DNA from: Coniferiporia sulphurascens
Taxonomy: Eukaryota > Basidiomycota > Agaricomycetes > Hymenochaetales > Hymenochaetaceae
Direction of reading: 5' to 3'
Assembly (NCBI GenBank): GCA_002794785.1
Contig: NBBA01000002.1
Coordinates: 2,108,001-2,172,000 of the forward strand
DNA: 64,000 bases
Shown here: one piece after another, positions 35,133 through 45,937 of the stretch
How the letters are laid out: the number at the start of each line of letters is the position of its first letter
Position numbering within the stretch: position 1 is the stretch's first letter
Made by a program: the position numbers and the translations under genes
The notes under the pieces: generated by a model
The model's database searches: none
The model's input: the letters and a program-made list of their open reading frames with translations, nothing else
Told to the model about the DNA's origin: nothing

Positions 35133-35680
35133 CTAACCGACGCTCATTTCCGTAGACTCCACCGGCCGTTTACCCTCTCTGCCTAGTCCCGCAGCCCGTT
35201 CCGACTCCTCTATCGTATATGCCGGTTCCTTCAGCGCTTTGCATCGCCGCTTGTGTACCTTGCCCCGCCAGTGGGAACGCAAAGCAACATCAGACTCGAA
35301 GTATCTGCGTATACGGATGAAATCTCAGTGTATATCCGTGATAGATAAACTACATACTCACTTTGCGCACTCCACACAATAATGCTGAGCAAGTCCGGGT
35401 TTCTCGAGGTCGAGCGGTTGGTTCTCGAGGGCCGCCCGGTGCTAGACGGAGCATTCACTTTAGACAAAGTATCCATCTTAAACGAGTCAAACTTTATTCA
35501 CCTTAGGGTCTAAGTCAATGAGCTGAATCTGGTCCAAATCCTTCGTCCTAGCCTTCAGGGACTACGAGTCAGCGTCTCGCCTCATATTCGGCGCCCAGCT
35601 TCACGACTCACCCGCGTCCGCGACGCCCGATGCACATCCCTCTGCGCATGATGTGTTCGTGAACGGCGTAATCTGCCCAT
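35133..35680 (-). CDS. BUD20: Pre-60S shuttling zinc-finger protein Bud20/ZNF593
   Basis: Four exons: 35680..35612, 35552..35502, 35441..35362 and 35304..35133, giving 123 residues. The N-terminus is basic (MGRLRRSRTHHAQRDVHRAS) and is followed by TKDLDQIQLIDLDP. A single C2H2 finger, CVECAKYFESDVALRSH then WRGKVHKRR, has the C-x2-C-x12-H-x5-H spacing of the ZNF593 family. The helix EEPAYTIEESERAAG-like segment and a short tail follow. The yeast protein rides pre-60S particles out of the nucleus and is released with Arx1 and Tif6. The gene is fragmented by introns, so no single open frame shows the whole finger. Confidence 0.9.
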
Positions 35681-36328
35681 TTTATGTGACCCGTAAAAGG
35701 TGAGAAAGTATATTCTGGGCGGGAGGCGGTAGAAAGGCGAGAGTTCTTTCTGAAAATCGACGTCGGACTTGCTTTACGGAATTGTTGCGTCGATCATCCT
35801 TTTCTGGAAACTGGTCCACAAATGGGTGCACCCAAACTTGTGCCTCTATGCTACCGATACCCCAGCGAGCCTTGCTTGGATCCCTTTTATTTTACCCAGT
35901 TCCTGACATGACGTATAACCGATAGCGGTTTACTATAGTGTAACTTGATACTCGCCGCTGCTTTATCAGGCCTCAAATTAGGGTAGACCACTGCCAAGTG
36001 GTCTGAATCTCACAGGAAGTTCAGGCTTAGACCTGGTGAGACTACAAGTAGTGATTAGCCCATTACATGGGAAACAGGGCGTATATAGTCTACGGGGACA
36101 AGCACAACATCATAATAAATAGCTTGAATGTTTTAATAAATATACAAATTGCCTTGCTCAATGCAGCCCTCAGGAATTTTAGCAGCACCAAGCTCAAGCC
36201 AGCGATGACCCCAGTATCAAACTACGTGGGGTTTCTGGCATCTTGAATGAGCTCGCACATCGGCGGAGCTCGGTGTATGGGTTCAAGTAACGGCCGCATA
36301 AGCGAGTGTGTGTCGTGTCCCGAACCCG
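35681..36328. other. Intergenic region upstream of BUD20
   Basis: No coding frame with support. Around 35965-36045 two short imperfect inverted segments (AGACCACTGCC/AAGTGGTCT and CCTGGTGAG) can fold locally, but they do not make a tRNA or a known RNA. Confidence 0.35.
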
Positions 36329-36984
36329 TCACCACTTCGGATCCGGTCGCCGTGCTTTGACCGCCTGCCAGTATAACGATTGCTTGTCGCGGAGGCCAAC
36401 AAGGAGTCCCGCGATGATCGTGCGCGCCTGCGTCACAAGCTGCTCGACGTTCTCCGGCGTTGGGTCTTCGCTAAGACGCTCTTCCAGCACGTTCCGCAGA
36501 TCAGGAAGGAAGCCCGATACATCCCTACACGCGGATGACCAGATCATAGCGGAAGGGGTGAAGAAAGATGCGCAGATGCACCAGAATCAGCAAAGAAGGA
36601 CACTGGTGAATACACGGAACGCGGCGAAGTAAATAAGTACGTACCTCATGTCGATGCCATACGCGGCGAACGCGGTGAGCATAACGCGGAAACAATTGCC
36701 GACGGCGACGAACGCGTCGCTAGCGTCGTCCTCGCTGGCCTGCAGCGCTCCCCACATGCGCGCAATATTCTGGAGGCGGCGTACCGCGTCGAGCATGCTA
36801 AACACGGCGTTAGGCACGTCAGGGGCTTCGGACTGTTCTGGCGCGGCCTGTGGATGGTGGGTGTTCGTCATCAGATCTTGCCCGTTCCCGGGACACCTGA
36901 GATGAGGGATATGCTCACGATAACGATGCCTGGGGGTGGGCCGGGATAGCTGGCAATCTCGCGCGCTGGGTGGGTGTAGGACAT
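36329..36984 (-). CDS. Small helical protein of unknown function (154 aa)
   Basis: Three exons: 36984..36919, 36847..36645 and 36524..36329, total 154 codons before stop. The start MSYTHPAREIASYPGPPPG joins in phase to AAPEQSEAPDVPNAVFSM through a 71-nt intron with a GTGAGC donor. The remainder looks fully alpha-helical (MLDAVRRLQNIARMW, FVAVGNCFRVMLTAF, VEQLVTQARTIIAGLLVGL) and has no signal peptide or membrane segment. I recognise no family. A start inside exon 2's upstream sequence (ATG at 36871) is an alternative that would skip the first exon. The exon model is credible from phase and splice strength; no function can be given. Confidence 0.65.
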
Positions 36985-37768
36985 GGTAGAGCTGTATTCA
37001 AGTGTCAGTAATTGGGAAACAGCGGGGAAGGGCCAGGCAGCCAAGCACGGGACCTTAACGGCGTCCCTCTAATTATACAACAGGTGAGCGAAACGCACCA
37101 AGAAGGATGAAGGTCCTACAGGGTGCGATTTGGGTGAGCGGGTTTCGGAAGAGCGTCGTCGTACACCTTGGAAAGTCAATTGAGCGGAAACACGTCTCAA
37201 ATAAATACAGGTCGGCGCTTACCAGTCACGATATTGAACCTGGCAATAGTAAAAGCAGGGCCCTAGAACAAGGCTACGTGCACGCTGAGATTAAGTACCA
37301 TGATTAGGACCGGCGCTGGGTCTGGAGAATGGCGGTACTGGCCGGGACATCAGGTTGCGGTATCCAATGGACAGCACACCCTCATCTCACCATCCAGCAT
37401 GCGCTTCGTGGCTGTGGGCGAAGTCACTGCCACACTGGCTGTGTATTACGTACTCGCCATCGACTGTGCGTCTGTGCCTAAACCTCACGGCTGTGAAGAA
37501 GTACTCGCTTGTTTGAAAGTGTACAGTGTAAGAACATATAATTTATCGTCGATATGAGGTCCTTCCGCGGATTATTTAGCAGTTTACGATAAGTCTGGAG
37601 GTCGAGGTGGTATGTGAGTGCAGTTGGTGAGAGACGGAAAGTCCGTCATGAATATGCGAAGAACTAATTACGGAAGATGAGCTGGGTGGTTGATAGTGGA
37701 GCCCCTATGGGAAACATATGTTGAAGTAGAAATTTGCCGAATGTTTGTGCAATACGAAAAGAAGACTG
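36985..37768. other. Intergenic region between the helical-protein gene and TUL1
   Basis: It holds the upstream side of the helical-protein gene, probably including a leader intron ending at the CAG before 36991, and the 3' flank of TUL1. Plus-strand frames of 66 and 85 codons lack context and resemblance. Confidence 0.35.
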
Positions 37769-40700
37769 TTACAAAGGGGGTAGAGGCCGCCTGCATTGTG
37801 GGCAGATGTTTTTGATGGCTAACCACTGTTTATGGGACTTGTCAGAATTCTTCTCTTCGTAACATAAAGGGAAGAGTACGTACCCGTTCCAGACACGCTG
37901 TGTGCTTTTGGTTTTTAAAAGTGTTTCAGCGACTCTTGTTATTCCGAAAATGGGACTACCCTCGAAGCAGACACTCACGAAAAGATGGTGACACGGCGCT
38001 AATGCGTAGCTCCTTCTGCTTCCGCTGCCTCCGATACCCACGCCGACGCCCGTGCTCCGTCCCGTGGCGGCTTCTATCCTGTCTAGTATCCCCCTGACGC
38101 CTCTCTCCCTGTTCTTCTCTTTCTCCCTGTCTTTAATACTGGCACTCCGCCTCCTCCCGGAGAGGGATTTTTCGGACAGCGAGCGGCGTCGTATATGCGC
38201 GTCGGGCTGCACAAGGATAGCGTCCATGCAGATCGCGCAGTCTCCAAGCGAAGGTTCGGGCGCCTCGTCGTCGGGCAGCGGTATATATGGGTGATAATCG
38301 TATTGCGTAGTGGGAGAATACTGCTTTATGCATCAGTGGCGATCCAGATGTTACCGCAGAAGTAAGAAAAGTTATGCATACACTCCGTGGTAAGAAAAAT
38401 CCCGGTCCAAATTTATCCTGGAGTAGCACAATGATAACCTGAAGGAAGACGAATCCGACGAGCACGAAAATCAAAGCTGAATAGAAGAATTTGTATTCCC
38501 TTTCTACAATAACGAGGAGGAGGAAGGACATACGAGATGTATCCACATCGAGAACGTTGTCCGGACAAGCAAATAGGTCTGTGTATCGAGTATTATTATT
38601 CGATGATCATTACGCTTTGGGTTGGAGACTCACAAAGGGCAAAGAATGCTCTGCACGCAGATGAGCCAACCAGATACTCCACGCTTAGTCCTGAGGTAGT
38701 CCCACGTCGCGCAGAGCGAACGATCTGCGGCACCCAGAAATTACTATACACGCCTGCTATAGTGAGTAGCGCGAGTGAAGGTGACACGAGCACGCGCACG
38801 AAGAGCGCAAGTGCGAGAACCATGGAAAGCCCTGTCATCAGAAAATATGAGAACTAAATGGAAGAAAGCGGAAAACCCAATGAGAGCTACCTACAGAAAC
38901 GCGCTTGTGGATTCTCCCTCAACCTCCGCCACAGTCGTGATACAACTCCCACGGAGGGAGGCCTGACAGGCAAAGGAACCTGAGTACCCTGTGAAGGGGT
39001 ATTCGTGTCGCTGACAGTGGCGGCGGCAGGCGGGGTCATAGGAGGTGTGCTGGATGGCGCAATTTGTTCTGTCGGCTGAGGCAATGACGGAGTAGGTCGA
39101 GGGGGAGAGGGATTAGTTTCCTCAGGTTGTTGAATTTGATGAATTAAAACGGAAAATTGCTAAAAACAACAAAAGCATTGAATGAAGAAATCGTCACAGA
39201 GGTGAGAAGGATGACACTCACGGCCTCGTACACGAGCAGTACAGCTGCTAAGAATGCTGGAGCAATTAGTGAAAGTGATGGTCGCCCATCGGCCAATATG
39301 CCGAATGTTATGTGCTGTATAATCTTTATTATTAGAAGGGTTCATCAAGTATAATCGGGATTGCTTACGCCAACGAAGGAAATCGAATCCGCCGCAGCCT
39401 GTGTGAGGAATGTCCAACGTGAAACGCGCGAGATACCCGCTGGGGTCTGGCTCGCCTCTGTCTGTCTGACAAACAGGAGCAGCAACATAAGATACACGAT
39501 CGCAGCGACGGCCGAATCTGAAAAAACCCGATAAGTTAGGATTCACGCGTTTCGTGCCCCAGTAATGGTGTAGCTTACATGTAGTGACCTTCCTCCAGAA
39601 CCTTTGAGATTTCAAACCCACCGCCTCCCGAACCTCAAGCAGTATTCCACACTCCTTACTCATGAGAATAGCATTCATCTTGAGTTCTGGCCGCAAAACG
39701 GTCGTTATTCCGGTTGGGTGATCCATCTCGTTTTCGAGCTCCTGCATTAGTTCCTGAGGTACGAGAGTGGGAACAAGCTGGCCGAATAAGACAAAGGGAC
39801 AAGTAGTTTTCGGAGGATCCTCTGCAATCCAAGTGTATGACAATTAGGATATTCGGAATTTGTTAGATGAGGAGGGCAGCTCACCAGTCGACTGAGAATC
39901 AATCTCAACGACGCCCGAGTCAACCATGTCTTGTAAACGGTTGATTCTAGCTATCAGCTCTGCATTAACTGCCTGGGCAGTTGCGTTCGTATACTGATTA
40001 GGGACGAGCGATGGAAGGTCCCGCACGTCTACATGACGTCTGTAGTAGTGGGCGTTCAGAATTATTCCATCAGACGTGTGTGATGAATGGCATACCCCGA
40101 GGGTTGAGCAAAGCCATACACAGTCCCGTTCTCCAGAAAATGGACAGCCTCCATGTCGAACCCAAGTTCATCACCCGTATTCTTATCCGTGAGTTCCACA
40201 CGGCCGTGCATCAGGCTGATATCAATCCACAGCGATGCATTCATCCTCCCCGTACCGGTTTGGACCATGCTCTTGCCCCATGTACTGGCCGCGATTTCGA
40301 CGACAACAGGCCGCTTTTCCAGTACACGGAACGCGAGTTCCGTCGGTGCGCTCCAGTTCCAGGTGCCGATGCGTTCGAGAGCAGAGGTCATGTTAATATC
40401 TTTGATAAAGTCCGAGGCGAGTGGTGTCCATGGGGTCGGGGATGCAGCCAGCGGCGCGAGCGGGATTTCAGATCCTGAGTCAGGGTCTGCGATTGACTCT
40501 GGAGGAGGGACAGACGAGAAGTTGAGACTCGATGTAAGGTTATGCATCTCGAGTGGACCGCGCACAAAGCCGGTGATATTTGAGTAATAAGATGCGAACG
40601 ATGGGTTAAGGGGCACACCGAACTCCATGATGGAGTGTGCAAGGAGAACGCTTGAGTTGTCTGTCTCTGGCTGAAAGAGTATTTTCGAAATCAGTTACTA

Positions 40701-41075
40701 CGATCGACCTAATAAAATGAGACGTACAAGCGTGAAATTCATCCCCTCCGACACGTTCACCATAGCATTACCGCCCGCCCATAACCATGCGCTAAAGTTC
40801 CCCTGCTGTGCGCGCAGGGTCCTGAGGCTCTCGCGGTACTGCTGGCGCACAAAGATGTCATCGCCACCACCGTTTGTGAGCATGAAAAGCATGATAGTCA
40901 TGAAGAGGAACGAAGACATGCTCCCGCGCCCGTTCTGTGGCCCGATCCCTGACATCCCCTCGGGTGAGTTTGATTCAGGTCCATTTTCTGCGTTGGCCGT
41001 AGCAGGCCTGGGGGTGCTGCGCCCGGTGGGCGCTGTGGTCGGCAGAGACAGTTGCGAGTCCTCTGGCGTGGACAT
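37769..41075 (-). CDS. TUL1: Transmembrane RING E3 ubiquitin ligase Tul1 (Dsc complex)
   Basis: Thirteen exons: 41075..40728, 40670..40096, 40039..39885, 39821..39579, 39517..39369, 39314..39222, 39159..38895, 38831..38634, 38578..38534, 38476..38382, 38320..37979, 37904..37884 and 37825..37769, giving 861 residues (yeast 758). After a short cytosolic start comes one hydrophobic helix and a large luminal domain with many N-glycosylation sites (NVSEG, NITGF, NMTSA). Then follow several transmembrane helices and a C-terminal RING-H2. The RING opens CAICMDAIL and closes APCHHLFHTACLERW, then CPQCRRPLPPL. About 70 basic, Ser-rich residues are inserted between the two halves. Tul1 ubiquitinates membrane proteins at the Golgi and vacuole as part of the Dsc complex. 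Tiny exons (21, 45, 57 nt) make this gene easy to mis-predict. Confidence 0.93.
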
Positions 41076-41232
41076 CGCAGCGACGATGGCCAGAACTCGA
41101 CAGCGAGCAGCGACTGGCCGTGCTTACGGTACTTGTGCCTGATTTGGACTCCGCGCGATCAGCAACCGTAATTGGTCGAAGGCGCGTCGCGTCGAATACA
41201 GGATTCAACTTCGGCCTTGCTCCCCGTCCGCG
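41076..41232. promoter_or_regulatory. Compact divergent promoter of TUL1 and NNF1
   Basis: Only 157 bp separate the opposite start codons. This is the shortest divergent gap in the window, so the two genes almost certainly share upstream sequence. No TATA box seen. Confidence 0.5.
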
Positions 41233-42100
41233 ATGTCGACCGCGTCTGGCAGCGCAAGTGTATCTACGTCGTCTAGCTCAGGGCAGCCACCGGCCAGCAG
41301 GAGGTGGACGCACTTTCACTCCGCGCTCCAGCTCGCGATACAACGCGCCGCACACAAGTGGACGTGAGTTCCGCCTTTTTGCGATGTGAATATGCGTTAC
41401 ACCTTTCCGCCGACACAGATACGAAGAGTTTGCGGAGTGTTTCGAGCTATGGTGCAAGGAGGAGCCCGACGGCGCGTCCGGTGTATACAACACGATCTCG
41501 TTGCATATGGAGCGTCTCATCACTGTGCGCCAGCTTTCATTCTCGCTTTACATTACAGTGTACTAATACAGGGAAATATAGAGCGCATGCGACGAGTTGT
41601 TTGTTAGGTACAATGCCAGAGAGAACATTGATATCATGCACGCAGTTGTAACCGAGGCGCGCGAGCGACAAAAGGCTGGACGGGCCCCCGGTCCGGACGC
41701 GTGGAGGGCAAACTTAGAACCTCGGACAGCCGCAAGAGCCCGGACAGTACCGCTCCTGAGGCAGGAAAAGGCCGCGTTGGAGGCCCAGCTTGCGGAGGTG
41801 AGGAACACACTCGGCGTAAAGTAGCACATGCTAACGAAAGATGTGCATAGCTGGAAGCAGAGAACTTGGGTTTGCAGGCGCAAATGATGGAGAATGTAAG
41901 TGCAATGAAGGCAAACGAAGCAGAGGAATCACGTCGTCTGGATCTTCTGGATGAGGTGTGTTGGTTCTTCCTGTATAGAACAATGCTTATTTGCTCATAC
42001 CGACCGATAGCTAGAGGCAAAATGGTCATCGCTGCCAATCGAGGACATACAGGAATGGACATTGCGCACGGCAGAGACGCTGGCGACAAAGCCTGCATAG
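41233..42100 (+). CDS. NNF1: Kinetochore MIS12-complex subunit Nnf1/PMF1
   Basis: Five exons: 41233..41363, 41419..41524, 41582..41797, 41851..41955 and 42011..42100, giving 215 residues. The N-terminal helix pair (WTHFHSALQLAIQRAAHKWT, then FAECFELW) is typical of Nnf1. The middle has CDELFVRYNARENIDIMHAV. The last 100 residues are a coiled coil (RQEKAALEAQLAELEAENL) ending in IEDIQEWTLRTAETL. Nnf1 joins Mtw1, Dsn1 and Nsl1 to link the inner kinetochore to the Ndc80 complex at mitosis. Exon 3's acceptor lies 19 nt after a perfect ACTAAT branch site; the nearer CAG would break the frame. Orthology is inferred from motifs and length. Confidence 0.85.
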
Positions 42101-42433
42101 CTACTGTACTTGTATATAGTCTATTACGATTGGCTGGCTTGTACATTTATTATTATGCTGCTCTGCTACGACTGGCCGCTGCTCTCGGCAAGTGATGACG
42201 ACGCCTGGGTGAGCCAATTCCGTCGGGCCGTGCTTGTCGGCAAATAAACCGCGCGGGGAAAGCCGGAACTGTTGGCGAGTTTTTGTCGACGCCGCTCGAG
42301 TTCCCTCTTAAATTCCTGCGCTGTCATCGACGCCCACTATCACCTCCTCTCCCATAGACTGGTTTCTGGCACTCGGCCGTCCAGCTCCCTCTTAGACTCT
42401 ATCCGTAATTTTTCGTCCTCGCTTTAATTATCA
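42101..42433. promoter_or_regulatory. Upstream region of the phosphate carrier gene
   Basis: A 333-bp gap between tandem genes. The last 100 bp are pyrimidine-rich, consistent with promoter and 5' leader. No specific site recognised. Confidence 0.4.
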
Positions 42434-43726
42434 ATGGCTGCCGTTACCAAGTGGGATGCTCGGTCAGTACACGTCGTCACCGTTGTTTTTTTTCCCTCGC
42501 GGTTTTTGCTCATGCTGTTCTTTTCCTTTGCGTTTTCAGCTTTGTCAATCCCAGTGTTCCTCATGACCTTTCCTACTACTCCAAGTGTATGCTTGGCGGT
42601 GTTCTCGCTTGCGGTTTCACCCACGCTGGCATGACCCCTATTGATGTAACGAAGTGTAACATGCAGGTAAGCTTCTCCATCCGCACGCACTTTTAACATC
42701 ATCCCTTTTGTTTTTTTCCTCGTCTTGTGACGTTGAGATGATCGCTATCGGATTTTTCTGTTAATTTTTATGCCACTCCATAATTTTTACTTCGCCACCT
42801 AGCTGACACTTACTTGGTTTTCTAGGTCAACCCGAGCAAATTCAAGGGCCTTACCTCTGGTCTTTCCATGCTTGTGCGTGAGGAAGGCCAGAAGGGTCTC
42901 TGGAAGGGTGTTGGCCCTACCTTCGTCGGTTACTCGCTGCAGGGCATGTTCAAGTACGGTTTGTACGAGGTCTTCAAGGACTTTTACTCCAACGTCGCCG
43001 GCGAGGAAAACTCACAAAAGTACAAATCGCTCATCTGGCTTGCCGGTTCTGCGTCGGCCGAGGTCTTCGCAGACATTGCGCTCTGTCCATTTGAGATGAC
43101 CAAGGTCAAGGTCCAGACCTCGCCCGCTGGCACGTTCCCGACCGCGTTTGGTGCTGCGATCAAAGAGATGAGCAAGCTCAAGGCGGAGACCCGCTACCCC
43201 CTCGGTTCCCTGGTTCCCCTTTGGTCGCGTCAGGTTCGTGTGGGATGTATATTGCATCTTCAACACTAGTTTAACTTTGAATATTTCCATATCTAGATTC
43301 CCTACACGATGGCCAAGTTCTTCTTCTTTGAGAAGATCGTGTCATTATTCTACACGCACGTCTTCACGAAGCCGAAGAACGAGTACGGCCAGACGACCCA
43401 GCTCGGTGTTACATTCGCATCTGGTTATCTCGCTGGTGTTGTCTGCGCAATTGTCTCGCATCCTGCGGACTCGCTTGTCTCCCAAATGGGCAAGGAGGGG
43501 AACAAGGGCAAGACTGTCAGCCAGATCGCTAGCGAAGTTGGCATGATGAACCTTGCGACGAAGGGCCTGGGCACGCGTGTCATTATGATCGGTACCCTCA
43601 CTGGTAAGCTCTACTGACTTTTGTTGACCTTCAAAGACGTATGCTAACGAAACGACAGGCTTCCAATGGTGGATCTATGACACGTTCAAGACTGCTATGG
43701 GTATGGGTACGACCGGTGGCAAGTAA
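42434..43726 (+). CDS. MIR1: Mitochondrial phosphate carrier Mir1
   Basis: Five exons: 42434..42462, 42540..42666, 42826..43233, 43297..43603 and 43659..43726, giving 312 residues (yeast Mir1 has 311). The three mitochondrial carrier repeats each carry their signature: TPIDVTKCNMQ, CPFEMTKVKVQ and HPADSLVSQMG. FVNPSVPHDLSYYSKCMLGG at the start and FQWWIYDTFK at the end identify the phosphate branch. The protein imports phosphate with protons into the matrix for ATP synthesis. No long presequence is present, as in the yeast protein. Splice sites are strong. Confidence 0.96.
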
Positions 43727-44077
43727 AATGTGACGAGATACCCTGGTTGAGCGCAGTGGATATTTGTTTTCGTTCTTGGTACATGCCGTTGTTTATTAGC
43801 TCTATCTGTCCACACCGAGATTCCAATAGACAGCTTTCGGAACGATAGTACTTGTTGGGCATATGAGAAACTCAAAGTAAGCGAACGGGCCGCTGCAACC
43901 TCGGCGGCGCGCTCGGATATTCGGAGTACCCGCCGAAAACACTGTAAGTAATGACGACAGTGGCATTGGCTCGCCAGCGCTGCAGTGAGACTTGAAGACA
44001 AGTATACAACATCGATGCTCTCCGGCTCCCGGATTCGTGCAGCACTATAGCATCCCTTGGCTCATTCACTTTCCGCC
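43727..44077. other. Intergenic region between MIR1 and gluconokinase
   Basis: A 351-bp gap between tandem genes holding the MIR1 3' flank and the gluconokinase promoter. No coding signal. Confidence 0.4.
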
Positions 44078-45040
44078 ATGGACACCGAGTCTCAGCCAAG
44101 AAACGATAGTCTGTCCAATGGGGGCGATGGGGGCAAGCACGAGCCTGAGCCCCGCTCTACCCTCGAAACGATTAAACAGGGCGTTGAAGACCAGCTCGAC
44201 CACCTGCGTTCGGATGTAGAGCACCACGTGCACCATGCACGCGGCGACATTGGCGGAAAGTACCACGATCGGGAACCAGATGAGGCAGACAGCCTCGCGC
44301 AGAAGGCCGGCGAGGACGCTCGGGGGGACGCTGAGGTGAAGACTGGCGCAGGGCCAATCCTCGTCGTCGTCATGGTGCGTATATGCGTCTGCTCTCCCAT
44401 TCTTCCTTTCCCCGCGCACAACTACTGACGAGAAGCCCCCTCATCCCTTTTCCCCATTGCACAGGGCGTCTCGGGGTGCGGGAAGTCCACCGTCGGCGCA
44501 GCGCTCGCGTGCGCACTCGGCGTACCGTTCGTAGACGCAGACGCACTGCACCCGCAGACGAACATCGGCAAGATGTCGCACGGCGTGCCACTGACCGACG
44601 CGGACCGCCAACCGTGGCTCGAGCGCGTGCGCGCAGAGGCAGTACGTACTTGCGAGCAGCAGCGCGCGGACGCAAAATATTCAGGCCGCCGCGGCATCGT
44701 CGTCGGGTGCAGTGCACTCAAGCGCGCATATCGCGATGTCCTGCGCGGGCACTCGTCTGAGTCCGAGTCCGAGTCTGGGAACACCCCTGCGACGGCACCG
44801 TCTGCGCTCCCGACGTACTTCGTGCACATCCGCGGAACGCGCGAGGCGCTGCTGCAGCGGATGCAGAAGCGCGAGGGACACTTCATGAAGGCGAACATGC
44901 TGGATAGCCAGCTCGCGACGCTGGACCCGCCAGAGGCGACGGGCGAGCCGGGTGTGGTGGTGGTGGAGCTCGAGGCGTCGACTGAGGACCAGGTGCGCGA
45001 GGCTACGGACGGGCTGAGGAAGTTGGGTGTCGAGGCTTAG
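44078..45040 (+). CDS. Gluconokinase with an acidic N-terminal extension
   Basis: Two exons: 44078..44374 and 44465..45040, giving 290 residues. The catalytic part begins at the exon junction with the P-loop VVMGVSGCGKSTVG. It continues with DADALHP, KMSHGVPLTDADRQPWL and VVGCSALKRAYRDVLRG, ending QKREGHFMKANMLDSQL. It phosphorylates gluconate to 6-phosphogluconate, feeding the pentose phosphate pathway. Usual family length is about 170-200 residues. Here exon 1 adds about 95 residues before the kinase, rich in Asp, Glu and His (DQLDHLRSDVEHHVHHARGD), with a pattern of amphipathic helices resembling stress-induced hydrophilic proteins. The only ATG that precedes the P-loop in frame with good context is 44078, so the extension appears genuine. 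Confidence 0.9.
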
Positions 45041-45937
45041 AGGGACGAGTGATATAGAGGTACGTACCGGGAGTACTCTTTGTTTGATACTTCGGTGGTT
45101 GGTTAATCGTGTTTTTGTTAGTTTAATGGAATAGAGCTTCACTGCGCTTTAACAAGGTATGCTTAATTTTGATTTTAGTAAATTAATCCTTCACTGTCAT
45201 TGACATAGCTCGCTCTTTCTAGTATATAGACAGAAAGAAGCTGTTTTCCAGCTGCGTATCGCTCAGACTCCGAATTAATTAGATGTGAATTCAATCAAAT
45301 GTCTGAACTCTGAACAGGGCTCGCTCCAAGTCCCAAGTCCCAACCCTCGCCTGCGTTTGGTCAGAAGAGTATCCCCCGCGCGCCGTTCCTATGAGTACTA
45401 GTGTCTCTGAGGGCACACGCACGAGCGGAGCGGAATACTTAATGTTCAACAGACCCCCGACGGCCCGTGGTGACAAGTGCGAATGTCCCAGACGTACCCG
45501 CCAACCGTTAATATACATGTACAGTAGTTCCCCTGGATTTCTAAATATTGGCGAACGACTTGATCTACAAAACACTGCGGACGAAGCTCTGGCAAACATT
45601 TATTAGTATTATTGTTGTACACACTTCAGGATAATCGGTCGTTGAGCTTGGGGATCTCTTTCATAATCTTGAGTTAATCAATCCGTTAATAAAGCAGTAC
45701 GGCTAAGGAGAGTTTTCGTCAGCTTTCCAGCTCGACTAGTAGTCTGAATTATAATTCTATGATGCAGTAGATACATGCGGGAGAAAGAGCAGAATAAATA
45801 AAATACAATTCCGACATCCGCTTAATAATCAGGGTCCTCGGCACATCCCGAGCGCAGACGCGGATGGCAGCCTACCGGAGACTGTACGCCCCCTCAAACG
45901 AAAGACCGAAGACCGACCTCAAGACAACGACGACGAG
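45041..45937. other. Intergenic region upstream of eL37
   Basis: A 900-bp AT-rich stretch. A minus-strand frame of about 100 codons near 45291-45599 lacks homology or splice context. The last part is presumably the eL37 promoter. Confidence 0.4.

Noticed and set aside
36250..36310. tRNA B-box-like GGGTTCAAG
   Set aside because: No matching A box, acceptor stem or cloverleaf could be formed around it.
36871..36920. P-loop-like sequence GVPGTGK on the minus strand
   Set aside because: It occurs inside a 71-nt GT-AG intron, reading through which meets TGA at once. It is a chance resemblance, not an ATPase.
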